From Kineococcus sp. TRM81007 (GTDB lineage: Bacteria > Actinomycetota > Actinomycetes > Actinomycetales > Kineococcaceae): 64,000 bases of DNA. The DNA is taken from positions 221,998 to 285,997 of the forward strand of contig NZ_JALBVB010000056.1 of NCBI RefSeq assembly GCF_022669155.1, in the 5' to 3' direction. The notes under the pieces were generated by a model. It saw only the letters and a list, made by a program, of their open reading frames with translations. It was not told where the DNA came from and did not search any database. Shown here in pieces: positions 35,055 through 42,882 of this stretch. Position 1 is the stretch's first letter; every line of letters starts with the position of its first letter. The position numbers and the translations under genes are program-made.

Positions 35055-35747
35055 TCAGGCGGTGAACGGCATCCAGCGGGTGGGGGTGACCACGGCCTGC
35101 ACCGGGCGGTCGTGCGGCAGCACCGGCAGGGGGCTGACGGCGGCGTCGAACAGCTCGTCGTCGTGCACGAGCGCCACCACCGGCACCCGGGCCGGCACCC
35201 TGCGCAGCGCCCGGTCGTAGCTGCCGCCGCCCTGGCCGAGGCGGCGTCCGGCGGTGTCCACGGCCAGCGCGGGCACGACGACGACGTCGGCGGTGGCGAT
35301 GGCGTGCGGCCCCAGGGGGCCGTGGCCGTGCCCGCCGGTGGCGTCGCTGCGCACCGCGCGCACCTCCCAGTCGAGGTCGGCGTCGGGCAGCAGCACGGGC
35401 AGCAGGACCTCCACGCCGTGCCGGCGCAGCTCGCTCAGGGCCGAGCGGGTGCCGGGTTCGCCGGGCAGGGAGGAGTAGCAGGCGACGCGGTGGGCACCGG
35501 CGACGAGCGGGCAGGCCAGCAGGGTGCGGGCCACGGCGGCGTCGACCTCGGCGGCCTCGGCGGCGCCGCGGGTGCGGCGGCGGGCGCGCACCGCGGTGCG
35601 CAGGCCCAGCTTGCGCGCGCCCACCTCGACGGGGTCGTGGGCGACGTGCAGGCGCCCCGGGTGCGAGGTCGCGCGTGACGCCGCGTGCGGCGTCGTGCGC
35701 GACGTGGTGCCGGTGGTGGACCGCGCGTCGTCGCGGGTGGGGGGCAC
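35055..35747 (-). CDS. 5-formyltetrahydrofolate cyclo-ligase
   Basis: Folate enzyme of 230 aa converting 5-formyl-THF to 5,10-methenyl-THF with ATP. The signature GQGGGSYDRAL near the C-terminus is the ATP-binding motif. RVACYSSLPGEPGT and VEVLLPVLLPD match the family's substrate-site segments. The N-terminal 40 residues are Thr/Arg-rich and not conserved, so a shorter start is possible, but GTG at 35747 follows an AGGAG ribosome site. It is divergent from galU, with a 157-bp gap that contains the galU -10 candidate. Confidence 0.88.
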   Translation of the reverse strand: MPPTRDDARSTTGTTSRTTPHAASRATSHPGRLHVAHDPVEVGARKLGLRTAVRARRRTRGAAEAAEVDAAVARTLLACPLVAGAHRVACYSSLPGEPGTRSALSELRRHGVEVLLPVLLPDADLDWEVRAVRSDATGGHGHGPLGPHAIATADVVVVPALAVDTAGRRLGQGGGSYDRALRRVPARVPVVALVHDDELFDAAVSPLPVLPHDRPVQAVVTPTRWMPFTA

Positions 35748-35904
35748 GGCGGCTCCTGAGGCTCTCGGACGTGCCGCGCGCGCGGTTGCACGCGGGACGT
35801 CACCGCGTCCAGTCTGCCCCCGCGACGCCCGGAAAGCCATGCCCGCCGTGACCGCTTGGCTGCTCTCGGTGTCCCGGTTGAGCCGGGCGGTAGCCTCCGG
35901 CCCC

Positions 35905-36831
35905 ATGAGCGAACGCGACGAGCGTCCCGGCCGCACGGTCCGCAAGGCCGTCATCCCGGCTGCGGGCCAGGGCACCCGGTTCCTGCCCGCCACGAAGGCC
36001 ATGCCCAAGGAGATGCTGCCGGTGGTGGACACCCCGGCCATCCAGTACATCGTCGAGGAGGCGGTGCGTGCCGGCCTGACGGACGTCCTCATGATCACCG
36101 GCCGCAACAAGCGGTCGCTGGAGGACCACTTCGACCGCAACGTCGAGCTGGAGGTGGGCCTGCGGGCCAAGGGGGACGACGCCAAGCTCGCCCGCGTGCA
36201 GGAGTCCACGGACCTGGCGCAGGTGCACTACGTGCGCCAGGGCGACCCCAAGGGCCTGGGGCACGCGGTGCTGGTCGCCGAGCAGCACGTGGGCGACGAG
36301 CCGTTCGTGGTGCTGCTGGGCGACGACATCGTCGACTCCCGCGACCCCCTGCTGGACAAGATGATCGAGGTGCGCGAGCAGCGCGGCGGCAGCGTCGTGG
36401 CGTTCATGGAGGTCCCCGAGGACCAGATCCACCTGTACGGGTGCGCGGTGGCCGAGCCCACGGACGTCGAGGACGTCGTGAAGGTCTCCGGCCTGGTGGA
36501 GAAGCCCAAGCGCGAGGAGGCCCCCAGCAACCTCGCCATCATCGGCCGCTACCTGCTGGACCCGGCCGTGTTCGCGGTGCTGCACGAGACGCCGCCCGGC
36601 AAGGGCGGGGAGATCCAGCTCACCGACGCCCTGCAGGTGCTGGCGCGCTCCGACGCCCCGGGCGGCGGCGTGCACGGGGTGGTCTTCCGCGGCCGCCGCT
36701 ACGACACCGGCGACAAGCTGGACTACATCAAGGCCGTGGTGCGCCTGGCCAGCGAGCGCGAGGACATCGGCCCGGAGCTGCGCGAGTGGCTGGGCGAGTA
36801 CGTCGCGGCGGGGGCCGGCGCGTCCTCGTGA
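35905..36831 (+). CDS. galU: UTP--glucose-1-phosphate uridylyltransferase
   Basis: Makes UDP-glucose for polysaccharide, glycolipid and trehalose synthesis; 308 aa. The nucleotide-binding signature GQGTRFLPATKAMPKEMLPV is at about residues 21-40, followed by IQYIVEEAV, GLGHAVLVAE, LLGDDIVDS and GGEIQLTDALQ. The ATG is eight bases after TAGCCT (35891-35896) with no ribosome site, consistent with a leaderless message. The stop overlaps moeA as GTGA, starting a tightly packed run through moaC and mog. UDP-glucose from this gene is a likely precursor for the exopolysaccharide locus 5 kb on. Confidence 0.96.
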   Translation: MSERDERPGRTVRKAVIPAAGQGTRFLPATKAMPKEMLPVVDTPAIQYIVEEAVRAGLTDVLMITGRNKRSLEDHFDRNVELEVGLRAKGDDAKLARVQESTDLAQVHYVRQGDPKGLGHAVLVAEQHVGDEPFVVLLGDDIVDSRDPLLDKMIEVREQRGGSVVAFMEVPEDQIHLYGCAVAEPTDVEDVVKVSGLVEKPKREEAPSNLAIIGRYLLDPAVFAVLHETPPGKGGEIQLTDALQVLARSDAPGGGVHGVVFRGRRYDTGDKLDYIKAVVRLASEREDIGPELREWLGEYVAAGAGASS

Positions 36832-38129
36832 GCGCCGCCCCCCACCCCTCCTCGCACGGGGACGGGCCGTTCACCCCGGTCTCCGAGCACGCCGCCGCCT
36901 GCCTGGACCTGGTGCGCCCGCTGCCGCCGCTGGACGTGGCGCTGCGCGACGCGCTGGGGTGCGTGCTGGCCGAGGACGTGGTCAGCCCGCGCCCGCTGCC
37001 GGCGTTCGACAACTCCGGCATGGACGGCTACGCGGTGCGGGTGCGCGACGTGGAGGGCGCCTCGGAGGAGTCCCCGGTGGGGTTGCCGGTGGTGGCGGAC
37101 ATCGCGGCCGGCAGCGGCGACCCGATGCGCCTGCCGGGCGGTGCGTGCGCGCGCATCATGACCGGCGCGCCGGTGCCGGCGGGCGCGGAGGCCGTGGTGC
37201 CGGTGGAGTGGACCGACCGCGGGGTGGCGCACGTGACGGTCCGGCGCGCCCCGCGCCCGGGTCAGCACGTGCGCCGCGCCGGCGAGGACGTCGCCGCCGG
37301 CGTGGTGGTGGTGGAGGCCGGCACCCGCCTGCAGCCCCGGCACGTCGGCGTCCTGGCGGCGGTGGGTCGCGCCCGGGTGCGGGTGCGCCCGCGCCCGCGC
37401 GTGGTGGTGGTCTCCACCGGCGCGGAGGTCGTCGAGCCGGGCGCCGTGCTGGCGCCGGGGCAGCTGCACGACACCAACGGCTACCTGCTGACGGCCGCCG
37501 CGGAGGACGTGGGTGCGCTGGCCTACCGGGTGGGCGTGGTCGACGACGACGCCGCCGCGCTGGCGGCGGTGCTGGACGACCAGCTGGTGCGCGCCGACGT
37601 GGTGGTGACCTCCGGCGGGGTCAGCGAGGGCGCCTACGACACGGTCAAGGAGGTGCTGTCCGGGCCGCTGGGCGAGCGCGCCGGGCACCGGGTGCGCTTC
37701 GGGCGCGTGGCGGTGCAGCCGGGGATGCCGCAGGGCGCGGGCACCCTGGGCGAGCAGCGGGTGCCGGTGTTCACGCTGCCGGGCAACCCGGTCAGCTCGT
37801 TCGTGTCCTTCGAGGTGTTCGTGCGCCCCGCGCTGCGCCGGATGCTCGGCGCGGAGGGCCCCGACCCCGAGCGCCCGCGGGTGCGGTGCGTGGTCGCCCG
37901 GGGCTGGACGTCGCCGTCGGCGAAGGAGCAGTACGTGCGGTGCGCGTGGACGCGCGGCGAGGACGGCCGCCTGCACGTGGCGCCGGTGTCCGGGCACGGC
38001 TCGCACCTGGTGACCGCCCTGGCGCGCACGACGTGCCTGGCCGTGGTACCCGTGGGCACGTCCGAGGTGGAGGTGGGCGACGAGGTGGAGTGCGTGCTGC
38101 TGGGACCGCTGCCGGTGGGGCAGCCGTGA
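36828..38129 (+). CDS. moeA: MoeA/gephyrin-type molybdopterin molybdotransferase (possible divisome protein Glp)
   Basis: 433-aa protein of the MoeA family, which inserts molybdate into adenylated molybdopterin. Motifs are FDNSGMDGYAV (about residues 60-70), ARIMTGAPVPAGAEAVVPVE, VVSTGAEVVEPG, TSGGVSEGAYDTVKE and LPGNPVSSFVSFEVFVRP. In Corynebacterium the MoeA paralogue encoded next to GlpR (Glp) binds FtsZ and works in division. This gene has the same neighbours, with sepX four genes downstream, so a division role is a reasonable alternative. It overlaps galU and moaC by 4 bp each. Confidence 0.93.
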   Translation: MSAAPHPSSHGDGPFTPVSEHAAACLDLVRPLPPLDVALRDALGCVLAEDVVSPRPLPAFDNSGMDGYAVRVRDVEGASEESPVGLPVVADIAAGSGDPMRLPGGACARIMTGAPVPAGAEAVVPVEWTDRGVAHVTVRRAPRPGQHVRRAGEDVAAGVVVVEAGTRLQPRHVGVLAAVGRARVRVRPRPRVVVVSTGAEVVEPGAVLAPGQLHDTNGYLLTAAAEDVGALAYRVGVVDDDAAALAAVLDDQLVRADVVVTSGGVSEGAYDTVKEVLSGPLGERAGHRVRFGRVAVQPGMPQGAGTLGEQRVPVFTLPGNPVSSFVSFEVFVRPALRRMLGAEGPDPERPRVRCVVARGWTSPSAKEQYVRCAWTRGEDGRLHVAPVSGHGSHLVTALARTTCLAVVPVGTSEVEVGDEVECVLLGPLPVGQP

Positions 38130-38632
38130 GCGGGGACGCGGCGGCCGGGGAGCGGCTGACGCACCTGGACGAGCGCGGGCACGCCCGAGTGGTGGACGTG
38201 TCCGCCAAACCCGTCACGGTGCGCGAGGCGCGCGCCGAGGGGCGGGTCGAGTGCTCGCCGCGGGTGCTGGAGCTGATCGCCTCCGGCGGGCTGCCCAAGG
38301 GCGACGCGCTGGCCGTGGCGCGCATCGCGGGGCTGCAGGCCGCCAAGCGCACCCCGGACCTGGTGCCGCTGGCGCACCCGGTGGCCGTGCACGCCGTCGA
38401 GGTCGAGATCGACGTGGAACCGGACGCCGAGCGGCCGGGTGTGCTGATCCGCTCCGCCGTGCGCACCGCGGACCGCACGGGCATCGAGATGGAGGCGCTG
38501 ACGTGCGTGGTCGTGGCGGCGCTGACGTTCGTGGACATGGTCAAGGCCGTGGACAAGCGCACGGTCGTCACCGGGGTGCGGGTGACCGCCAAGAGCGGTG
38601 GGCGCTCGGGGGACTGGAGCGTGGATGACTGA
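38126..38632 (+). CDS. moaC: Cyclic pyranopterin monophosphate synthase MoaC
   Basis: Molybdenum-cofactor enzyme of 168 aa acting with MoaA to form cyclic pyranopterin monophosphate. Family segments are LTHLDERGHARVVDVSAKPV, LPKGDALAVARIAGLQAAKR, DLVPLAHPV (conserved His) and GIEMEALTCVVVAALTFVDM followed by VKAVDK with the catalytic Lys. Starts overlap the moeA stop as GTGA and the mog start by 8 bp. MoaA is not in this window, so the pathway is incomplete here. Confidence 0.96.
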   Translation: MSGDAAAGERLTHLDERGHARVVDVSAKPVTVREARAEGRVECSPRVLELIASGGLPKGDALAVARIAGLQAAKRTPDLVPLAHPVAVHAVEVEIDVEPDAERPGVLIRSAVRTADRTGIEMEALTCVVVAALTFVDMVKAVDKRTVVTGVRVTAKSGGRSGDWSVDD

Positions 38633-39146
38633 CGCGACGGCCGGTGGGGTGCGGCGCAGCGCCCTGGTGGTGACGGTCTCGAACCGCGCCTCCGCCGGCG
38701 TGTACGCGGACGACTCCGGGCCCGTCCTCGTGGACGGCCTGGGCTCCATGGGCTTCGCCGTGGACGGCCCGGTCGTGGTGCCCGACGGCGACCCGGTGGA
38801 GGAGGCGCTGCGCGACGCGGTCGCCGCCGGGTACGACGTGGTGGTGACCAACGGCGGGACGGGGCTGAGCCCGCTGGACCTGACGCCGGAGCGCACCCGG
38901 CGCGTCCTCGACTACGAGGTCCCCGGTGTGCCCGAGGCGATCCGCGCCGCCGGTGCCGCGAAGGGGGTTCCCACCGCGGTGCTCTCGCGCGGGTTGGCCG
39001 GCGTCGCGGGGCGCACGTTCGTGGTGAACCTGCCGGGTTCCCCCGGTGCGGTGCGCGACGGCGTGGAGGTCCTGTCGGGTTTCCTGCCGCACGCCGTCGA
39101 GCAGGTGCACGGCGGCGACCACCGCCGTGGTGGCGGTACCCCGTGA
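38625..39146 (+). CDS. mog: MogA/MoaB-type molybdopterin adenylyltransferase
   Basis: Enzyme of 173 aa that adenylates molybdopterin before molybdate insertion. It shows the fold's N-terminal ALVVTVSNRASAGVYADDSG, the substrate-binding VTNGGTGLSPLDLTPE (usually TGGTG...RDxTPE, so slightly divergent), and LSRGLAGVAGRTFVVNLPGSPGAV. The ATG lies in the last codons of moaC. The GNAT gene begins 7 bp after the stop, or overlaps the end if its upstream GTG is used. Confidence 0.93.
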   Translation: MTDATAGGVRRSALVVTVSNRASAGVYADDSGPVLVDGLGSMGFAVDGPVVVPDGDPVEEALRDAVAAGYDVVVTNGGTGLSPLDLTPERTRRVLDYEVPGVPEAIRAAGAAKGVPTAVLSRGLAGVAGRTFVVNLPGSPGAVRDGVEVLSGFLPHAVEQVHGGDHRRGGGTP

Positions 39147-39153
39147 GCCGGGC

Positions 39154-39753
39154 GTGACGGTGCCGTTCTGGCCGGCGGAACTGGTCGAGGGCTCGGTGCG
39201 GCTGCGGCCGCTGCGCAGGCGCGACGCCGCGCAGTGGCGGGCGGTGCGCGCCGCGAACGCGTCCTGGTTGCGGCCGTGGGAGGCGACGAGCCCGGACCCG
39301 GCCGGGCCGGTGCCGACGTTCGCGCAGATGGTGCGGGGTTTCTCGCGCGAGGCGCGCGCGGGCCGGATGCTGCCGTTCGTGGTGGAGCTCGACGGGCGCC
39401 TGGTGGGGCAGGTGACCGTCTCGGGCGTGACGTGGGGTTCGCTGCGCTCGGCGCACGTGGGGTACTGGATCGACCAGCGGGTCGCCGGCCGCGGCACGAT
39501 CCCGCTGGCGCTGGCGATGGTGGTCGACCACTGCTTCCGCGTGCTGCGCCTGCACCGGATCGAGGTGAACATCCGCCCGGAGAACGCGGCGTCGCTGCGG
39601 GTGGCGGCCAAGCTGGGCCTGCGCGACGAGGGGTTGCGCGAGCGGTACCTGCACATCGACGGGGCGTGGCGCGACCACCGCACGTTCGCGGTGACGGCGG
39701 AGGAGGTGCCGGAGGGGATGGTGACCCGGTACCGGAACTCCACCCGGTCCTGA
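39154..39753 (+). CDS. RimJ/RimL-type GNAT acetyltransferase
   Basis: Acetyltransferase of 199 aa similar to ribosomal-protein N-terminal acetyltransferases. SVRLRPLRRRDAAQWRAVR opens the domain, VGYWIDQRVAGRGTIPLALA (about residues 101-120) is the acetyl-CoA motif, and RLHRIEVNIRPENAASLRVA with LGLRDEGLRERYLHIDG matches the RimJ subgroup. The GTG start at 39154 is chosen; GTG at 39130, inside the end of mog, would add eight residues. It sits between mog and sepX, and this order suggests a modifying role in the same functional group (inference). Confidence 0.9.
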   Translation: MTVPFWPAELVEGSVRLRPLRRRDAAQWRAVRAANASWLRPWEATSPDPAGPVPTFAQMVRGFSREARAGRMLPFVVELDGRLVGQVTVSGVTWGSLRSAHVGYWIDQRVAGRGTIPLALAMVVDHCFRVLRLHRIEVNIRPENAASLRVAAKLGLRDEGLRERYLHIDGAWRDHRTFAVTAEEVPEGMVTRYRNSTRS

Positions 39754-39883
39754 ACGGATCCCCGGGAGGTGGTTTCACCGTGGGCACGAGGGGTAACCGG
39801 ACGGTGGCGGGGTGGGAAAGCGGTGCGGCGACACACCGTCGAGGTCCACGGTGTCGTGGACGGCGAGCCCTAGCGTTTCGCCC

Positions 39884-40771
39884 GTGCCCGCGAGCAGCCT
39901 GATCTTCCTCACCATCGTCGTCCTGTGGGCTGCCTACCTGGTGCCCTCGGCCATCCGGCGGCGCCGGCACGCCGGGGAGGCCCGCGTCGGCGACCGCGAC
40001 TCCGAGGCGCTGCGCGTGGTGGTGCGCCAGGGCTCCGCCCCCGCGGAGCGCCCCGGGGCCCTCGCCGCCTCCTCCAGCCGTCCCGTGCTCGCCGGGCCGG
40101 CGCCGCGGCCGCAGCCGGCCGCTCCGGCGGCGCCGGCCGCCGCACCCGCTGCCGCGCCGGCCGAGCCGCGCGTGCTGGTGCAGCAGACCCGCACGAGCCG
40201 GGTGGTGCGCCGGCGCCGCCGTCTGCTGGGGGCCGTGCTGGGCGCTGCGGCGGTGACGTGGGCGCTGGTGCTGGCGTCGGTGGCGCCCGCGTGGGCGGCC
40301 CTGCTGCCGACCGCCGCCCTGGCCCTGGTGGTGGTGGCGCTGCGCCGGCACGCCGCCGCCGCGCCGGCGCCGGTGCTGGTGCCCACCGCGGTGGTGCCCG
40401 CACCCGCGGCCCCCGCCGAGGACGCCGGCCGCGCGGGCGGCACGGTGCTGGACGACCTGACCGCGCAGCTGGAGCGCGAGCTCGCCGAGGAGCTGGCTGC
40501 CGCGCGGGCGGCCGCCGACGGCGCGGTCCCGGCGCCCCGGACGCAGCCGGAGGCGCCCGCCGCGGCTGCGGACGGCGCCGGCTGGGAGCCCGCGGAGGTC
40601 CCGCTGCCGACGTACCTGCTCAAGCCGCGCGCCCGCCTGGTGCGTCCCGCCCGCGCCGGTGCGCCGGTCGCCGGCCCGGTGGAGGTCGACGTGGAGGTCA
40701 CCCCGGCGCGGTCGGTGCGCGGGCACCGGGTGATCGACGTGCGCGAGCACTCCCGCGTCGTCAACGGCTGA
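39884..40771 (+). CDS. sepX: SepX/GlpR-like divisome membrane protein
   Basis: 295-aa membrane protein. The N-terminus begins directly with a helix (PASSLIFLTIVVLWAAYLVP), then Arg-rich IRRRRH and SEALRVV, the pattern of the actinobacterial SepX/GlpR family. Two further helices (about residues 118-158) follow an Ala/Pro-rich stretch. The C-terminal part ends in LLKPRARLVRP and RSVRGHRVIDVREHSRVVNG. In Streptomyces SepX stabilises FtsZ rings, and in Corynebacterium GlpR is the membrane receptor for the MoeA-like Glp. GTG at 39884 is seven bases after TAGCGT with no ribosome site, so a leaderless start is likely. Confidence 0.85.
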   Translation: MPASSLIFLTIVVLWAAYLVPSAIRRRRHAGEARVGDRDSEALRVVVRQGSAPAERPGALAASSSRPVLAGPAPRPQPAAPAAPAAAPAAAPAEPRVLVQQTRTSRVVRRRRRLLGAVLGAAAVTWALVLASVAPAWAALLPTAALALVVVALRRHAAAAPAPVLVPTAVVPAPAAPAEDAGRAGGTVLDDLTAQLERELAEELAAARAAADGAVPAPRTQPEAPAAAADGAGWEPAEVPLPTYLLKPRARLVRPARAGAPVAGPVEVDVEVTPARSVRGHRVIDVREHSRVVNG

Positions 40772-40814
40772 GCACCGGCGTCCGGGGTGGTGCCCCGGGC
40801 CTGGTAGTGTTCTT

Positions 40815-40841
40815 CTCGCTCCCGCGGCAACGGGGAGCGAG
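40815..40841 (+). promoter_or_regulatory. Hairpin immediately upstream of tRNA-Ala
   Basis: CTCGCTCCC (40815-40823) pairs with GGGAGCGAG (40833-40841) around a 9-nt loop, ending four bases before the tRNA. A TAGTGT box (40805-40810) could be the tRNA promoter -10, which would put this hairpin in the 5' leader of the pre-tRNA. It could equally be the sepX terminator. Confidence 0.55.
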
Positions 40842-40844
40842 CAA

Positions 40845-40917
40845 GGGGCTGTGGCGCAGCTGGTAGCGCACCTCGTTCGCAACGAGGGGGTCAGGGGTTC
40901 GAGTCCCCTCAGCTCCA
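40845..40917 (+). tRNA. tRNA-Ala (anticodon CGC)
   Basis: A 73-nt cloverleaf. The acceptor stem is GGGGCTG with CAGCTCC (one G-T pair). The D stem is GCGC/GCGC, the anticodon stem CCTCG/CGAGG with loop TTCGCAA (CGC reads GCG), and the T arm AGGGG-TTCGAGT-CCCCT. The discriminator is A. CCA is not encoded. Confidence 0.96.
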
Positions 40918-40924
40918 CATCACG

Positions 40925-40960
40925 GAAGAGGCCCCCGCCGGGTTCGGCGGGGGCCTCTTC
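40925..40960 (+). terminator. Strong hairpin terminator after tRNA-Ala
   Basis: A perfect 15-bp stem (40925-40939 with 40946-40960) and a 6-base loop begin eight bases after the tRNA. The 3' arm ends in CTCTTC followed by GTCGTT, a weak T-rich tail. It separates the tRNA from the exopolysaccharide locus. Confidence 0.92.
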
Positions 40961-41180
40961 GTCGTTGGCAGTGCCGGCGCGCTTGGTCGCCGAGAGTGAT
41001 CGCTGCTCGTGTTGCGCTCAACGATCCCTGTGGGAGGGTTGCGGAGAACAGGTGATGCCCAGCTACCATCCGTGGCAGAGGGTCACCCGAACGTACGCAC
41101 GCACTTCGCGGCGGTCGAGTGGCCCGGTGCCACACCGTCGTGGTCTCGATCATTCGCAGGACCTCGACGGGGGGAGAGGC

Positions 41181-42752
41181 ATGGCGGCGGAGGAACTGGC
41201 GGCAGGACAGGTGCGGGTCTTCCCGCACCAGCAGCGGAGGGTCATCGACGGCTCCACCGCTCCCACGGCGACCGCTCCCTTCCTCCCCGTCTCACGGCGG
41301 CGACCCGCACCGACGGGTGCGCACCGCGCCTCCCGCCGCGCCGTGTGGCAGCACGAGTACGTGCGCACCCTCGTCGCGAGCGACGCCGTGGCCGCGGTGA
41401 TGGGCGCCCTGCTGGGCTGGGCAGCCCGCTTCGGCGGCTCCCCGCTGCACCTGGGCACCGTCAGCGGTGCGTCGGTGCTGTGGCTGATGGCGCTGCTGCC
41501 GCCGATCTGGGTGGCCGCGATGGGCTTGATGCGCGCCTACGAGCCGCGCTTCCTCGGGGTGGGCTCGGAGGAGTTCCAGCGGGTCCTCACCGCCGGCACC
41601 ACCGTCGTGGCGCTCGTGGGCACCCTGTCGTGGGCGTTCAAGCTCGACCTGGCGCGCGGCTTCGTGGTCGTGGCGCTGCCGGCGGCGGGCCTGCTGACGC
41701 TGGCGGGCCGCCTGGTGGCCCGCCGCTACCTGCACCGCCGTCGCGCGGCGGGGGAGTGCGTGCAGTCCACGCTGGTGGCCGGGCACCCGCAGGCGGTGGC
41801 CGCCCTGGTGCGGCAGGTGCGCCGCGACACCGACCACGGCCTGCGCATCGACGGCGCCTGCACCCCCGGCGGTCGGAGCAGCGCCGAGCTGGAGGCGCTG
41901 GGCGTGCCGGTGTGCGGGACGCTCGACGACGTCGCCGCGGTGGCCCGCCGCACCGACGTCGACGTGGTCGCCACCCTCACCTGCCCGGAGCTGGACGGGC
42001 CGGTGCTGCGACGGCTCGGCTGGCAGCTGGAGGACACCCGCGCCGACCTCGTCGTCGCCCCGGCGCTGACGGACGTGGTGGGCCCGCGCGTGGTCATCCG
42101 GCCCGTGTCCGGGCTGCCGCTGCTGCACGTGGAGCGCCCCGAGCTGCGCGGGCTGCGCCACGTCGGCAAGGCGCTGCTGGACCGCGGCTCCGCGGCCCTC
42201 GCGCTGCTGCTGCTCAGCCCGGTGTTCCTGCTGATCGCCGCGATGATCAGGCTGGACTCCAAGGGCCCGGCGTTCTTCCTGCAGACCCGCGTGGGTCGCG
42301 ACGGCCGCGAGTTCACCATGGTGAAGTTCCGCTCGATGGTCACCGACGCGGAGAAGCTGCTGATCGACCTGCGTGAGAAGTCCGAGGGCAACGGGCTGCT
42401 GTTCAAGATGAAGCGCGACCCGCGGATCACCCGCGTCGGCGGGTTCCTGCGCCGCTACTCCCTGGACGAGCTGCCGCAGCTGTTCAACGTGCTGACCGGG
42501 TCGATGTCCCTGGTGGGCCCGCGGCCGCCGTTGCCGAAGGAGGTCGCCGAGTACGGCGCCGACCTGCACCGGCGGCTGCTCGTGAAGCCCGGCCTCACGG
42601 GGCTGTGGCAGGTCAGCGGGCGTTCCGACCTGGACCTGGACGAGTCGACGCGGCTGGACCTGCAGTACGTGGAGAACTGGTCCCCGGCGTTCGACGCGAT
42701 GATCCTGGCCAAGACGGTCAAGGCCGTGCTGGGTGGGCGCGGGGCGTACTGA
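41181..42752 (+). CDS. Polyprenyl-phosphate sugar-phosphate transferase (exopolysaccharide priming enzyme)
   Basis: Membrane enzyme of 523 aa that starts repeat-unit synthesis by moving a sugar-1-phosphate to undecaprenyl phosphate. After a variable N-terminus there are four helices (about residues 68-190), a CoA-binding-like cytoplasmic region, a fifth helix (LLLLSPVFLLIAAMI) and the catalytic domain with KFRSMVTDAE, YSLDELPQLFNVL, GPRPPLP and GLTGLWQVSGRSDLDLDE. This is the WbaP/CpsE-type layout. The ATG follows a GGGGAGAG ribosome site. TACCAT (41064-41069) with TTGCGG (41039-41044) may be its promoter. It is the first gene of the locus. Confidence 0.94.
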   Translation: MAAEELAAGQVRVFPHQQRRVIDGSTAPTATAPFLPVSRRRPAPTGAHRASRRAVWQHEYVRTLVASDAVAAVMGALLGWAARFGGSPLHLGTVSGASVLWLMALLPPIWVAAMGLMRAYEPRFLGVGSEEFQRVLTAGTTVVALVGTLSWAFKLDLARGFVVVALPAAGLLTLAGRLVARRYLHRRRAAGECVQSTLVAGHPQAVAALVRQVRRDTDHGLRIDGACTPGGRSSAELEALGVPVCGTLDDVAAVARRTDVDVVATLTCPELDGPVLRRLGWQLEDTRADLVVAPALTDVVGPRVVIRPVSGLPLLHVERPELRGLRHVGKALLDRGSAALALLLLSPVFLLIAAMIRLDSKGPAFFLQTRVGRDGREFTMVKFRSMVTDAEKLLIDLREKSEGNGLLFKMKRDPRITRVGGFLRRYSLDELPQLFNVLTGSMSLVGPRPPLPKEVAEYGADLHRRLLVKPGLTGLWQVSGRSDLDLDESTRLDLQYVENWSPAFDAMILAKTVKAVLGGRGAY

Positions 42753-42803
42753 GCCCCTCTGCCCGCTCCCCGGTCCGGCGCCCGGAGTTCACCACCGGGA
42801 CGA

Positions 42804-42840
42804 CCGTGACGATCAGCGTGGCGTGTAGCCTCCGTCACGG
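42804..42840 (+). promoter_or_regulatory. Inverted repeat bracketing a -10-like box ahead of the PP-loop gene
   Basis: CCGTGACG (42804-42811) and CGTCACGG (42833-42840) are perfect 8-bp inverted arms 21 bp apart. Between them TAGCCT (42826-42831) could be a -10 box. The GTG start of the PP-loop gene is 43 bp further. Possibly an operator for an independent promoter in the 130-bp gap after the sugar transferase. Confidence 0.35.
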
Positions 42841-42882
42841 CCAGTTCCGGCCGGCGTTCGAGGGCGAGGGAGAGTCACGCCA

